Source: Pieris napi
Taxonomy: Eukaryota > Arthropoda > Insecta > Lepidoptera > Pieridae
NCBI RefSeq assembly: GCF_905475465.1
Contig: NC_062252.1
Span: 9,920,001 to 9,984,000, forward strand
Direction of reading: 5' to 3'
Length of the DNA: 64,000 nucleotides
The translations under genes were made by a program, and so were the position numbers. Shown here piece by piece: positions 46,801 through 55,589 of the stretch. How positions within the stretch are numbered: the stretch's first letter is position 1; the number at the start of each line of letters is the position of its first letter. The notes under the pieces are model-generated. The model had not been told where the DNA came from and made no database searches. It saw only the letters and a list, made by a program, of their open reading frames with translations.

Positions 46801-49800
46801 TTCAGAATTGTTTTTCATGAGGCCGTAAGTTATAGATGTAGAGTTAAATTATTTTTAAGAATATATCTGAAATGTTACAAAATGTAAAATTCATGCGAAC
46901 AAATTATTTAATTGAAAACTTTTAACTACAGATAACGTGTAATAAGTCGCTTAATAAAATTGCATTTTTATCTATTGAGGGAAAAAGCTCTTAGCTTTCA
47001 GGCTACGAGTATATCAGCCGCGTATTAAAATTTAAAAAAATAATCAGTGGCGCTACAATATTTTTAGTTCTGGGCCTCAGATTTCTTTATCTGTTCCATG
47101 ATCATTTGTCAATCTAATAGGCAAGGGTGATCAGCCGCCGTCTTGGGTCGGTTTCCTCACAATGCTTTCCTTCACCGTTTGAGCGAATGTTAAATGCGCA
47201 CATAGTAAGAAAGTCAAGAGGTGCCCAGTTGGGGATCGAACCTACAACCTTAGGGATAAAAATCACACGCTGAGGCCACTGGGTCAACACTGCTCTTGCA
47301 GAGATAATATCAGTTATATTTTCCACATGCTATTTAATTGCCACAGTAGGTCGAGATTTGTCTTTCGCTAATATAAACACTGGTTTTGAGAAAAACATCT
47401 GGTTCAAAGACAAAGATATAATTGCATAGTATAAAATTAAATCATCGATACGATCAAACTTCAACATCTATTATATCATAAATGAAAATCAAGTATTACA
47501 ATAGCTTTTGTAGTTGTACTTCTTATGGCACGTTGGAGAAAAATTATGAGAGTTACATTGCACGCGCACACCGTCACAAAAAACCGACACCCTGAAGTGA
47601 GCTACAGTCAACATTTAAGTTTTTTCTATTGTTAGTGTCGTTTTTTCTACAAACAACAAAATAAGGCGAAAGATAAAAAAATATCTTGTTATGCCAAAGA
47701 AGTATAACTTCTAACGTGTGTAGTGTGTACGTAAGTACACACACGTTTTTTTACTACAAATAAGTAAATCTAATATATAGTTATTTGTACTATAATATTA
47801 AAGAATTTTGCTAGGTATAATATATATATACTTGTTGCAATGCAATGAAAACATTTAAAATAATTAGACCGAAGCTACGTTAGGTAATCTAATAATAATA
47901 TCAAATAGTTATCTGTGAACCAAACCCATTTTATCCAGTAATGATTCCAACTTTGTTTGTCTCAGTTATGGTAGGATAGTTTTAGAGGTAAGGAGGAACC
48001 TTACTATCACATTATATTTTTTAATGGCCTTAGAGGTAGAATATATAAAGCGGAAATGTTAGAAAGACTGGGTGTGCCAAGTAATCACACTCGGCGTGGT
48101 AATCGGTCGCAATTGCTTTTGTCATTTACGCGTGTATTGTGCATCCTGAATATTATTGCATGTGAGACGGATATATTTAGTTACACACTGCCTGAATTCA
48201 AAAGATTTGCATTATTTATAATTAGTTATGAAAAGGTCATATTTTATGTTTTCTTGGTTTGTTTTTAGTTTAATTTTTATATTAATACTAGCTGACCCGG
48301 AAAACGTTGTTTTCCCATGTATATTATTTGTAGTAATTTTTTTTTATCAATAAAAATAACTATCTACTATAGTAAAAAATTGGGGTTGATCGTAGAGGGG
48401 TGAAAATGAACGGTTGTAACGTAAATTATGTAATTAGATAGAAATACATTACATTCCAATACTGTATAAATAACAAATTAAAGCATTCTATTAATTGAAG
48501 TTTTTCAACAAATTGTTTCCATTCCAAGTTTCAAGGAGAATCCTTGTAAACAATACAGATTCCAATTATAACTTTCCCTTAATTAACTGTTAAAAGAATT
48601 GTTGAAATGTTAGAACTTCTCTCTGTTTTAATTGAAATTATTATTATGCGGAATAAAAATTAATTTTAGACAAACATTGTACGAAATCCGTTACAATTAT
48701 AAGCTTTATTTTTTATAGACAATCCACTCATTAATTTAATCGTTTTAACATAGGAGAATTTATCCAGCTGCGATCTGTGTTCGAGCAAACTTGTCGGATA
48801 TCCCACCACGGGATTCAAGCCAGTCTCGAACTTCAGATCGCACCTTGCTTTTTCGAAAGTGGGACAGTCAATAAGTAAATGAACCTCCATTTGGTCAGTT
48901 CTTTCGTGTTCAGTTTGAATCTGTGTAAATAGTTTTTAAAAGCCCCATGTTGAGTGCAAAGCGCCTTGTCTTGACTTGATTTGTTAAAAATACTGTATAT
49001 TTGTCAATCAATAAAATGTCAATACATGTAGATGTACCATATAATTTGAACTTGATGACAGAATCATACTATTTATGTTATTCGGTCCTTGTTAGAGTTT
49101 GCTGTCTTAAGAAAACCTTCGAAAATGCGTGGCATATTCATTTTAGACAGAAATTGTAAAAAACTACTGGACCGATTTCTAAAATACTTTTCTAAAAAAA
49201 ATGTGTTCAAAAGAAAAGACTAATTTTAAAGAAAAAACTTTATAACCGGATTAAAGTTACGTATAATTATAAATTTACAATTATTTAACATAATTTTAAA
49301 TTTAACCGACGTTTCGCGTGCTTTACAGCGTGCGTGGTCACGGTGACTGAAGACAAAAGGTGTTGGATGTCAGAAAGTATCATAGCTGAAGAGAAAGTTG
49401 CATTATCTCTATTAATATAATAATACATAACTTTAATCCGGTTAAAAAGTTTTTTCTTTAAATTTGTATAGGTTATGTCAATAGAAGACAAAACTAATTT
49501 TATATTAAATCGAAGTTGGTATTTGTACTTTAAATTTGTATTTGCAGATGCTCGAAAACAAACGGCGTAAGTTCGATACATATAAACGGGCGCCTCGTGT
49601 CAAAAGCTTGAAAGAGACATCCGAATACGGTATAAACTCCGACGTTCTCGGGCAAATATTTGGGAATTGGCAGTTCAAATATAAGTACCCAGAGCGAGCG
49701 CGGTATTTCAATCAGTATGAGCACTACAAAACTAATATACAAGGGCTGGATATACATTATATGCACGTGAAACCAAAGAGAAGTAATGTTAAGGTGAGCG

Positions 49801-52800
49801 CGAGTTAATAATAATAATGACTAAAACACTAGGACCTCACATTGTATCCGTGTCTTTAAAAAATATTATAGACACGGGTTTATTTTATATAACAGAACAA
49901 TTGGACTCATCTGATGTTAACTGAACTGCCCATGGACACATATTAGAAGGCAAGTACGGTGCCGTCCTTTTAAGAATAATTCGAATTAGTTCCAAAAATA
50001 ATTAATAATTCAAAAATAATTCAGTGGAACTCACATAGTGGTGGTCCGTGGCAAAAACCTTACACAACGATTTTTAAAACACTCTTTAAAGGTTCTTTTT
50101 AAAATAAGCGGCATTTATCGTTAACGGGGTAATGTATAAATAAATATAAAGCTTTCTTATAAAGATTATACAACATTTTGTTTTAATACAAATAAGATAT
50201 TTTAAATTATGAGTTTCAATTGAAGTAGGCTAGTGCACTAACCATAAATTAGGACTTATCTTAATAAATCGATATGTAAATATAATGTAAATTGAAGTAA
50301 TCAATTCCTGAGATAGAAGTTGTCAATATTTCTAAAATTATTAAATATAAGAGAGAATGCTATGAATTAATTAATGTTATAAATATACTTGTGCTATTTC
50401 AAAATGGGTTTAATCCGCATGTTATTTCAGGTTATCCCCCTTCTCCTCTTACATGGATGGCCAACATCGATCAAAGAGTTCTATGAATCTGTACCTCTCT
50501 TGACTACGGCCAAACCGGGATATGACTTCGTATTCGAGCTGATAGTACCTAGCTTGCCAGGCTTTGGATTTTCACAGGTGTGCATTACATAACCGTTGTT
50601 ATGTAATGCACACCTGTGAATGTTGTGATTTGAAGGGTTTTTTTTTTAAGATTTGAAATAAGGGAAATTTGATGTCGAAAACATTATACAAACAGAGAAG
50701 GGGCCGTTCAAGTATTACGTCACGCAATTTTTGGCGATTAGTGACACCCCCCCCAAGTAACGCGGCGTAACGTTTTTTTGTACGCAAGTACAGTACAGTA
50801 CCCAAGTATAATATAACGTTTCTTCACCACCTAGTAACTCTTTACACCTAAAACTATTATGTGGTGTAAAGTACTGGACAGTCGAAAATAATATTAACAT
50901 TAACGCGTAACTAAATCCCCGCCCCGCATCGTAACGTTTTATAAAAGGATCGATACGATCTAGCCTTACTAAAAAGTAATTTAAATCTAATTTACTAATA
51001 TGGATTTTTAACATAAAAAACTGTCCAATAACACTTACAGTCTCTATTAAAGGGAAGACACTTAGTTCTCGAGACTCGAGAATTAAAAAAATATGATTTA
51101 AGATCAATTTTTATTTTGGGATATTGGATATTACTTTGTCTGTTTTCAATCATTAATAACATTTATATTGTAATAAAAACTGTACAAATATTAATTTAAG
51201 GGTCCAGTACGCCGTGGACTCACAACCTACCAAATAGCAATAGTCATGAGAAACCTTATGGAGAGACTGGGCCACAAGCAATTCTACGTACATGGAGGCA
51301 ACCTTGGACACAACATTGGCTCGCATATGGCAACCCTCTTCTCTAACCAGGTCCTGGGATTCCATACAACGTTCCCAGTCAATTTCTCAAAGATAGCAGA
51401 CTGGTTGTGGGTGATTGGTAGTTTGTGGCCTTCGTTGGTCAGCAACGAGTTTGTGGACAGAATGTACCCTCTGAGTGATAAATTGGCTTATTACCTGGAA
51501 GAGTTTGGATATTTGCACCTGCAAGCCACAAAGCCTGACAGTATTGGTAAGGAGAAATTAATAAACATACTATTGATACCGCTTATTTGGACTTGCAGTA
51601 ACATATTATATGTTTTGCATTGTCAGTTCATTTTATTAATCGTGCTACGCTGGAAATTGAAAGTTAAAACTACAGTTAGTAAGTATATCAGTATCACTGG
51701 GTTAAAACTACAGTTAGTAAGTACATCAGTATCACTGGGTTAAAACTACAGTTAGTAAGTACATCAGTGTCACTGGGTTAAAACTACAGTTAGTAAGTAC
51801 ATCAGTATCACTGGGTTAAAACTACAGTTAGTAAGTACATCAGTATCACTGGGTTAAAACTACAGTTAGTAAGTACATCAGTGTCACTGGGTTAAAACTA
51901 CAGTTAGTAAGTACATCAGTATCACTGGGTTAAACCTACAGTTAGTAAGTACATCAGTATCACTGGGTTAAAACTACAGTTAGTAAGTACATCAGTATCA
52001 CTGGGTTAAAACTACAGGTAGTGAGTACATCAGTGTCACTGGGTTAAAACTACAGTTAGTAAGTACATCAGTATCACTGGGTTAAAACTACAGTCAGTAA
52101 GTACATCAGTATCACTGGGTTAAAACTACAGTTAGTAAGTACATCAGTATCACTGGGTTAAAACTACAGTTAGTAAGTACATCAGTGTCACTGGGTTAAA
52201 ACTACAGTCAGTAAGTACATCAGTATCACTGCTTTAAAACGACAGTTAGTAAGTTAATCAGTGTAACACCAGGGCCAGTCACTAAAAGTCTTATGTTTTT
52301 TATTCTATACCTACTACACCTAGCTTATTAGCTACTTTTAATGGTCCAATGAATAGGCTAACTCGCTCTTACAACTTAATTAAAATAACAATCTTCCAAT
52401 ACCGTAACTAAGCGTTTAAGTTTATATTTAGTTTTGGTTATTATTATTTTTTTTAGTTATTACGTATTTATTTTATGTTTTTAATTTTGTGGTTGCTTGC
52501 TTAAATTTTTTCCTTGCAAGCTTGCCCTATAGCTATGTTCTGATATAATTGATGTGTATGTGTACGTGTGTACAATTTGTGTTGACATATTTCTTGTATA
52601 ATTTTATGCTTACACGGCGTTTAAGAACTTATAAATAAATATAAAATATAATGTTAGTTAGTATGGGAACTCTACAGTATAGGACTATACAGTGAAATTC
52701 CCAACTTGCAGGTTCACACTTTGGTACAGTTATGTACTGTTATTTACCTTAAATTAAAAAAAAACAATTCTTATTTCACAGGTACTAAACTTCTGTCTCT

Positions 52801-55576
52801 TTTTATCACAGAGTAAATACAATTTTTTTTTTTTTTTTTTATAAAACAGGGGGCAAACGGGCAGGAGGCTCACCTGATGTTAAGTGATACCGCCGCCCAT
52901 GGACACTCTCAATGCCAGAGGGCTCGCGAGTGCGTTGCCGGCCTTTCAGGAATCGGTACGCTCTTTTCTTGAAGGACCCTAAGTCGAATTGGTTCGGAAA
53001 TACCTCAGTGGGCAGCTGGTTCCACATAGTGGTGGTGCGCGGCAAAAACTGCCTTGAAAAACGCTCAGTTGTGGAACGGCGGACGTCGAGGTGATACGGG
53101 TGGAATTTCGTATTCTGTCTCGACGTCCGATGATGAAATTCAGCTGCAGGTATTAATCCGAACAACTCCTCTGAACACTCTCCATGGTAAATGCGGTAGA
53201 AGATGCAGAGTGACCCCACATCTCTACGCAACGCCAAAGGATCAAGCCGCTCGGAGAGGGATTGGTCGTCGACGATTCGAACCGCTCTGCGTTGTATACG
53301 GTCAAGTGGAAGGAGCTGGTACTGGGGAGCCCCTGCCCAGAGGTGAGAGCAGTACTCCATGTGGGGCCGAATTTGCGCTTTATATAGTTGCATGCGGTGG
53401 CCCGGAGTGAAGTACCGCCTCGCCTTGCTGAGCACACCAAGCTTTTTGGAGGCTAATTTAGCCTTTCCCTCCAAGTGACCGCGAAACTGAACGTCGTTCG
53501 ATATGTCAACGCCAAGTATTCCAATGCTGGCTGTGGCTTTAAGAAGAGTGTTTTCGAAAAGAGGAGTGGCGACAAAGGGTGTTTTTTTAGCGGAAAACGC
53601 GCAAACTTGTGTCTTCTTGGGGTTAAATTGGACTAGGTTTAGTCTGCCCCAGTCTGAGACTCCACGTAGTAGAGTTTCGACTTCAGACACAAGTTTGTTC
53701 CGGTACTCATCGACAACTGCCCGAGAAATACCTGCCCGGCCAGTGTAAAAAGTATCCCCAGTGCTGTCATCCGCATAGCAATGAATGTTGCTAAGTTGCA
53801 ACATATCATTGATATGCAGAAGAAACAGGGTCGGGGATAGAACACAGCCTTGTGGGACCCCAGCGTTCACGGGTTTAAGGTCGGAACATGCTCCGTCGAT
53901 GACGACCTTGATGCTCCGATCGGCCAGAAAGCTGGAGATCCAATCGCATAATTTCTCGGGTCAATTTGATAGAAAGAGACGAAAGTTAACTTTCCTTAAT
54001 AAAACTAACCCGTTTTTTGCAAAGAAAGGCACATCCAGATTGATTGATAAAAAAACCGTAAACAATCAGCCATATAAAAATAGGCATGCAAATGCCATAT
54101 TAATTATCATAATGTCGTAATAATAGTAACAGTTAAGTTATTTATAATTGTTTGTCTAAACTTACGGTCTAAATACTCTCCCACGCTAAAAAGGCCTACC
54201 TTGCCTTTTTAAAATGTAATCACTATCCCCTTAAAACATTACACGGCAGTGATCTGTACTACCAAAATACCAAGTTCGTAAAGATCGCTCAAAGAGATTT
54301 TTTTAGCGATAAGGCCGTCCGTTGCATCCCTTATAATTGTTATGTATTACGTTATTTGTTTTTGTATAAATATAACGAAGTGTGAATAAATAAATATTGG
54401 CGTTATGTTTTTATTTTAGGTATAGCTCTTCAGGACTCACCTGTAGGTCTGTGTGCGTATATAAACGACAGAATTCTCTCATTAACGGATCCATCAAATA
54501 AATTGAGAGAAGACGGCGGTCTTGTCAATTACAACACAACAGATTTAGTGGATAACGTCATGGTCTACTGGAGTACCGGAAGTATAACAACTTCATTGAG
54601 GCTGTATAAGGAGATTTCTGCTAATCAGGATATGGAAGACGTACTAGCCCAGTAAGTATTACGGCCGAAAGGTTAGACTATCGGCTTGATACCAAATTTC
54701 TTCAGTTTCCCGTTGATGTAAAAATTTATATCAATTTGTAAACCTCCTTCGGGTGTTTGAAGTCTATTACAAAGTTAACAGTATTGTCTTGTCGAAATAG
54801 GAATTTATTTTAAGCGTTTAGTGAAAGAGATAAATAAATATACTATAAGGTTCTTTGTTACAGTATCTATATTATATTGTTCACATCAAAAGTAGAGTCG
54901 TATAAGATTTAAACGTTTCACGTAGTGGAGCATACTTTAATTGTACATAGATATATTATGAATAATGCATATACTCGATAGAAATAAAAAGTAAACAAAA
55001 CAAAATCTTACGTTAGAAAATAAGTTACAAGACAGTTTTTCTTTGAGCTCTCTTTTCACGGCACAGGGTAAGTGAAAAAGCAAACACTCTCGCTAACTTT
55101 CTTCTTCCTCCTACTGAGGCTGTCTTTCTCCATATGTCCTGTAATGCCAGCATAATGACACTACGAGATCATGACACTATTGAAATGTCAAGATGAAGTC
55201 ACGTCATTTCTGTGCTAAACTTTCCATACAATAAATAAAATAAACTTTATTGGCATACAATTCACGTATGACTAAACAATAATTAATTGGACAAAAAGGC
55301 AGCAATGAATTATCAAAGATAATTACGAAATAAAAATACCTAAACTTGTATTTATCTATTTTCAGAATACCAACTCCAGTGCCCACATGGGCGCTGCGAC
55401 CAAAGCATGAACTATACCATTCACCCGACTTTGTTCTACGTTGGAAGTATCCAAACTTACTTGGTATAACAAATCTTGACGAAGGAGGCCATTATTTAGC
55501 TTTTGAAAAACCTGTTGCCTTTTCCGACGATATATTTAAGGCTGTTGATAGTTTTTTGAAGTTTAAAAATAAATAA
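40828..55576 (+). CDS. Jheh: Juvenile hormone epoxide hydrolase-like gene (7 exons), catalytic Asp replaced
   Basis: Exons 40828-40893, 46648-46824, 49548-49793, 50431-50577, 51201-51546, 54420-54651 and 55366-55576 join in frame to 474 residues; typical family members have about 460. Active family members open the epoxide of juvenile hormone to its diol on the endoplasmic reticulum. Visible parts: Lys-rich N-terminus 1-22, membrane anchor about 24-42, PKFDLDTCWG entry motif, KTNIQGL segment, oxyanion-hole HGWP 171-174, nucleophile-elbow position 243-247 (HGGNL), lid Tyr316 (GYLHLQATKPD), lid Tyr377 (YWS), acid Glu420 (KHEL) and His447 (GGHYLAFE). The nucleophile is Asn246 where the family has Asp in GGDWG, so normal catalysis should be lost or greatly reduced. 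Yet every frame is open, every splice site is usable and the other active-site residues are kept, so it is not an ordinary decayed pseudogene. Introns hold many transposons. Alternatives: an unspliced ATG at 46507 would give 499 residues. Confidence 0.85.
41067..41200 (+). mobile_element. tRNA-derived SINE, family D, internally deleted
   Basis: GACTCATTGGTCTAGTGGTT (box A) and GGTTCGATCCCCGGCTGAGA (box B), then straight to TTGTCTTTAAAAAAAAAA. Lies 170 bp inside intron 1. Not a functional tRNA. Confidence 0.85.
41231..42226. repeat. Segmental duplication, copy A (intron 1)
   Basis: Collinear with 43063-44055 over about 715 bp, with roughly 90% identity by eye. It contains a private repeat G insertion at 41565-41851. 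Confidence 0.9.
41565..41851 (-). mobile_element. Repeat G insertion, absent from the paralogous site
   Basis: Copy B reads straight across (CACTGTTTATTTTGGATTTC), so this 287-bp piece inserted after the duplication. It proves repeat G is a mobile unit. Confidence 0.85.
42232..42490 (+). mobile_element. SINE family D, full length
   Basis: TGACGACTCATTGGTCTACT to TTGTCTTTAAAAAAAAAA. The 25 bases after its poly(A) equal those after the 41067 copy (TCTCCAGACCATGAAGGTGG), so the SINE itself was duplicated with its flank. Confidence 0.9.
42592..42864 (-). mobile_element. SINE family A
   Basis: Full-length minus-strand copy between the two segmental duplicates. Confidence 0.9.
43063..44055. repeat. 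Segmental duplication, copy B (intron 1)
   Basis: Partner of 41231-42226. It carries a private SINE-E insertion at 43694-43952. A 12-bp-arm palindrome at 43363-43392 is perfect here but not in copy A. Confidence 0.9.
43694..43952 (-). mobile_element. SINE family E with target-site duplication
   Basis: Flanked by ATAGCACA at 43686-43693 and 43953-43960; copy A has one diverged version of the site. tRNA-like head on the right in minus orientation, A-rich tail on the left. Confidence 0.9.
44326..44545. repeat. Long inverted repeat, ~90-bp arms, 29-nt loop
   Basis: Arms 44326-44427 and 44457-44545 match almost exactly, except for 13 extra bases (44343-44355) in the left arm and one mismatch near the loop. 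It is in intron 1 and would form a long RNA hairpin in the pre-mRNA. Confidence 0.9.
44660..45469. other. Intron 1 sequence, unassigned
   Basis: Apart from a small TCCCGACA/TGTCGGGA hairpin at 44669-44711, nothing is recognised. Confidence 0.4.
45470..45603. repeat. Direct repeat R, copy 1
   Basis: Shares ACTACAGATAA, TTTTATCTATTGAGGGAAAA and AGCTTTCAGGCT with 46905-47032. Confidence 0.75.
46040..46275 (+). mobile_element. LINE-J 3'-end fragment (intron 1)
   Basis: CGCCGTTCCACAACTGAGCG to GCCTCCCGCTCGTTTGCCC, plus strand, noncoding. Confidence 0.85.
46648..46824 (+). CDS. Jheh: Jheh-like exon 2 (membrane anchor)
   Basis: The acceptor CTATTTACAG places KFLLFASIAVVIVSVGALQF at the exon start, giving a transmembrane anchor, then PKFDLDTCWG and IRKFRIVFHEA. 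The donor is GCC|GTAAGT, phase 0. The frame stays open upstream to an ATG at 46507, but those 47 residues do not resemble the family and would make the protein too long. Confidence 0.85.
46905..47032. repeat. Direct repeat R, copy 2
   Basis: Partner of 45470-45603 in the same orientation. The two copies flank exon 2 (46648-46824). Confidence 0.75.
47041..47294 (-). mobile_element. SINE family A (intron 2)
   Basis: Full-length but diverged minus-strand copy. Confidence 0.85.
47295..48049. other. Intron 2 sequence, unassigned
   Basis: AT-rich. An imperfect ACACACGT inverted repeat lies near 47700-47745. Confidence 0.4.
48050..48245 (+). mobile_element. LINE-M C-terminal relic (intron 2)
   Basis: MLERLGVPSNHTRRGNRSQL, then TDIFSYTLPEFKRFALFIIS, corresponds to the end of the protein seen at 58310-58945 (MERLTTGTK... 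DLFVCTLAEFTRVAFDIIS). Confidence 0.7.
48288..48425 (-). mobile_element. Helitron 3' part
   Basis: The minus strand ends CCGGGTCAGCTAG followed by T; related to 34607-34865. Confidence 0.65.
48680..48900 (-). mobile_element. Possible LINE C-terminal relic
   Basis: The minus strand reads MEVHLLIDCPTFEKARCDLK and FETGLNPVV, like the ECPxFxxxR end of R1-type reverse transcriptases. Weak. Confidence 0.4.
49228..49461. mobile_element. MITE-P, 32-bp TIRs, 86 bp before exon 3
   Basis: Termini AAAGAAAAAACTTTATAACC and its reverse GGTTAAAAAGTTTTTTCTTT bound 234 bp with the AACCGACGTTTCGCGTGCTT core. Confidence 0.85.
49548..49793 (+). CDS. Jheh: Jheh-like exon 3
   Basis: Acceptor TTTGCAG|ATG, donor AAG|GTGAGC, phase 0 on both sides. 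Residues 82-163 include ERARYFNQYEHYKTNIQGLD and IHYMHVKP, strongly conserved in epoxide hydrolases of this class. A MITE ends 86 bases upstream. Confidence 0.92.
49895..50090 (-). mobile_element. LINE-J 3'-end fragment (intron 3)
   Basis: Decayed minus-strand copy with the CTCACATAGTGGTGGTCCGT block. Confidence 0.7.
50431..50577 (+). CDS. Jheh: Jheh-like exon 4 (HGWP)
   Basis: Acceptor TTATTTCAG|GTT; encodes VIPLLLLHGWPTSIKEFYES to VPSLPGFGFSQ. The donor CAG|GTGTGC lies inside a perfect inverted repeat (50571-50620). Phase 0 on both sides. Confidence 0.93.
50571..50620. repeat. Perfect 23-bp inverted repeat over the exon 4 splice donor
   Basis: 50571-50593 and 50598-50620 are exact reverse complements around CGTT. 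The left arm holds the last seven exon bases and the donor GT at 50578-50579. Confidence 0.97.
50702..51075. mobile_element. MITE-N relative (intron 4)
   Basis: Starts GGCCGTTCAAGTATTACGTC. 51030-51062 shares ACTTACAGTCTCTAT and GAAGACAC with 10980-11008. The far terminus is uncertain. Confidence 0.6.
51201..51546 (+). CDS. Jheh: Jheh-like exon 5 (nucleophile elbow)
   Basis: Acceptor AATTTAAG|GGT (less usual AAG, but in frame), donor ATTG|GTAAGG, phase 1. Begins GPVRRGLTTYQIAIVMRNLM. The codon at 51300-51302 is AAC (Asn) where the family nucleophile Asp is expected, followed by Leu instead of Trp. It ends GYLHLQATKPDSIG. Confidence 0.93.
51663..52262. repeat. 38-bp tandem array, 15 full copies plus a decayed one (intron 5)
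   Basis: The unit GTTAAAACTACAGTTAGTAA continued by GTACATCAGTATCACTGG repeats with a strict 38-bp period from 51663 to about 52233, then one degraded copy. Recurrent variants are GTGTCAC, CAGTCAG and CAGGTAG. Most units hold the splice-donor word GTAAGT. The array starts 117 bases after the exon 5 donor. Confidence 0.97.
52263..52822. other. Intron 5 sequence, unassigned
   Basis: AT-rich, no gene. Confidence 0.4.
52823..53960 (-). mobile_element. LINE-J (Jockey-like non-LTR retrotransposon) 3' half with reverse-transcriptase
   Basis: Antisense inside intron 5. The minus-strand frame is open from about 53957 to 52839 (some 370 codons): LCDWISSFLADRS, VNAGVPQGCVLSPTLFLLHI, the catalytic YADD box (CYADDST), the FNPKKTQVC motif, the thumb region with LDRIQRRAVRIVDD, then TTTMWNQLPTEVFPNQFDLG and KKRAYRFLKGRQ. 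A T run at about 52823-52842 is its poly(A). Endonuclease and the first polymerase motifs are missing at an abrupt 5' truncation near 53960, so it cannot move itself. An intact frame suggests a young copy. At least twelve shorter copies of its 3' end lie in this window. Confidence 0.93.
54060..54160. repeat. Repeat shared with 13060-13200
   Basis: AATCAGCCATAT.AAAATAGGCATGCAAATG and TTATTTATAATTGTTTGTC in common. Confidence 0.6.
54285..54400 (+). repeat. Dispersed repeat G, 3' end, just before exon 6
   Basis: AGCGATAAGGCCGTCCGTTG to AACGAAGTGTGAATAAATAA; it ends about 20 bases before the exon 6 acceptor and so may supply part of the acceptor region. Confidence 0.7.
54420..54651 (+). CDS. Jheh: Jheh-like exon 6
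   Basis: Acceptor TTATTTTAG|G and donor CCCA|GTAAGT, phase 1 in and phase 2 out. Reads IALQDSPVGLCAYINDRILS, LREDGGLVNYNTTDLVDNVM and VYWSTGSITTSLRLYKE; the DSPxGLxAYI block is a family hallmark. Confidence 0.93.
55366..55576 (+). CDS. Jheh: Jheh-like exon 7 (acid and histidine)
   Basis: Acceptor TTTTCAG|A; encodes IPTPVPTWALRPKHELYHSP, then LDEGGHYLAFEKPVAFSDDI and FKFKNK-type end with TAA stop. It carries the charge-relay Glu and His. Confidence 0.95.
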
Positions 55577-55583
55577 GTTTTTA

Positions 55584-55589
55584 ATTAAA
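55584..55589 (+). terminator. Candidate poly(A) signal of the Jheh-like gene
   Basis: ATTAAA eight bases after the stop codon, followed by a T-rich stretch. Other signals farther on are possible. Confidence 0.3.

Noticed and set aside
52912..54120. Plus-strand open frames over the LINE-J copy
   Set aside because: Antisense shadows of the reverse-transcriptase frame.
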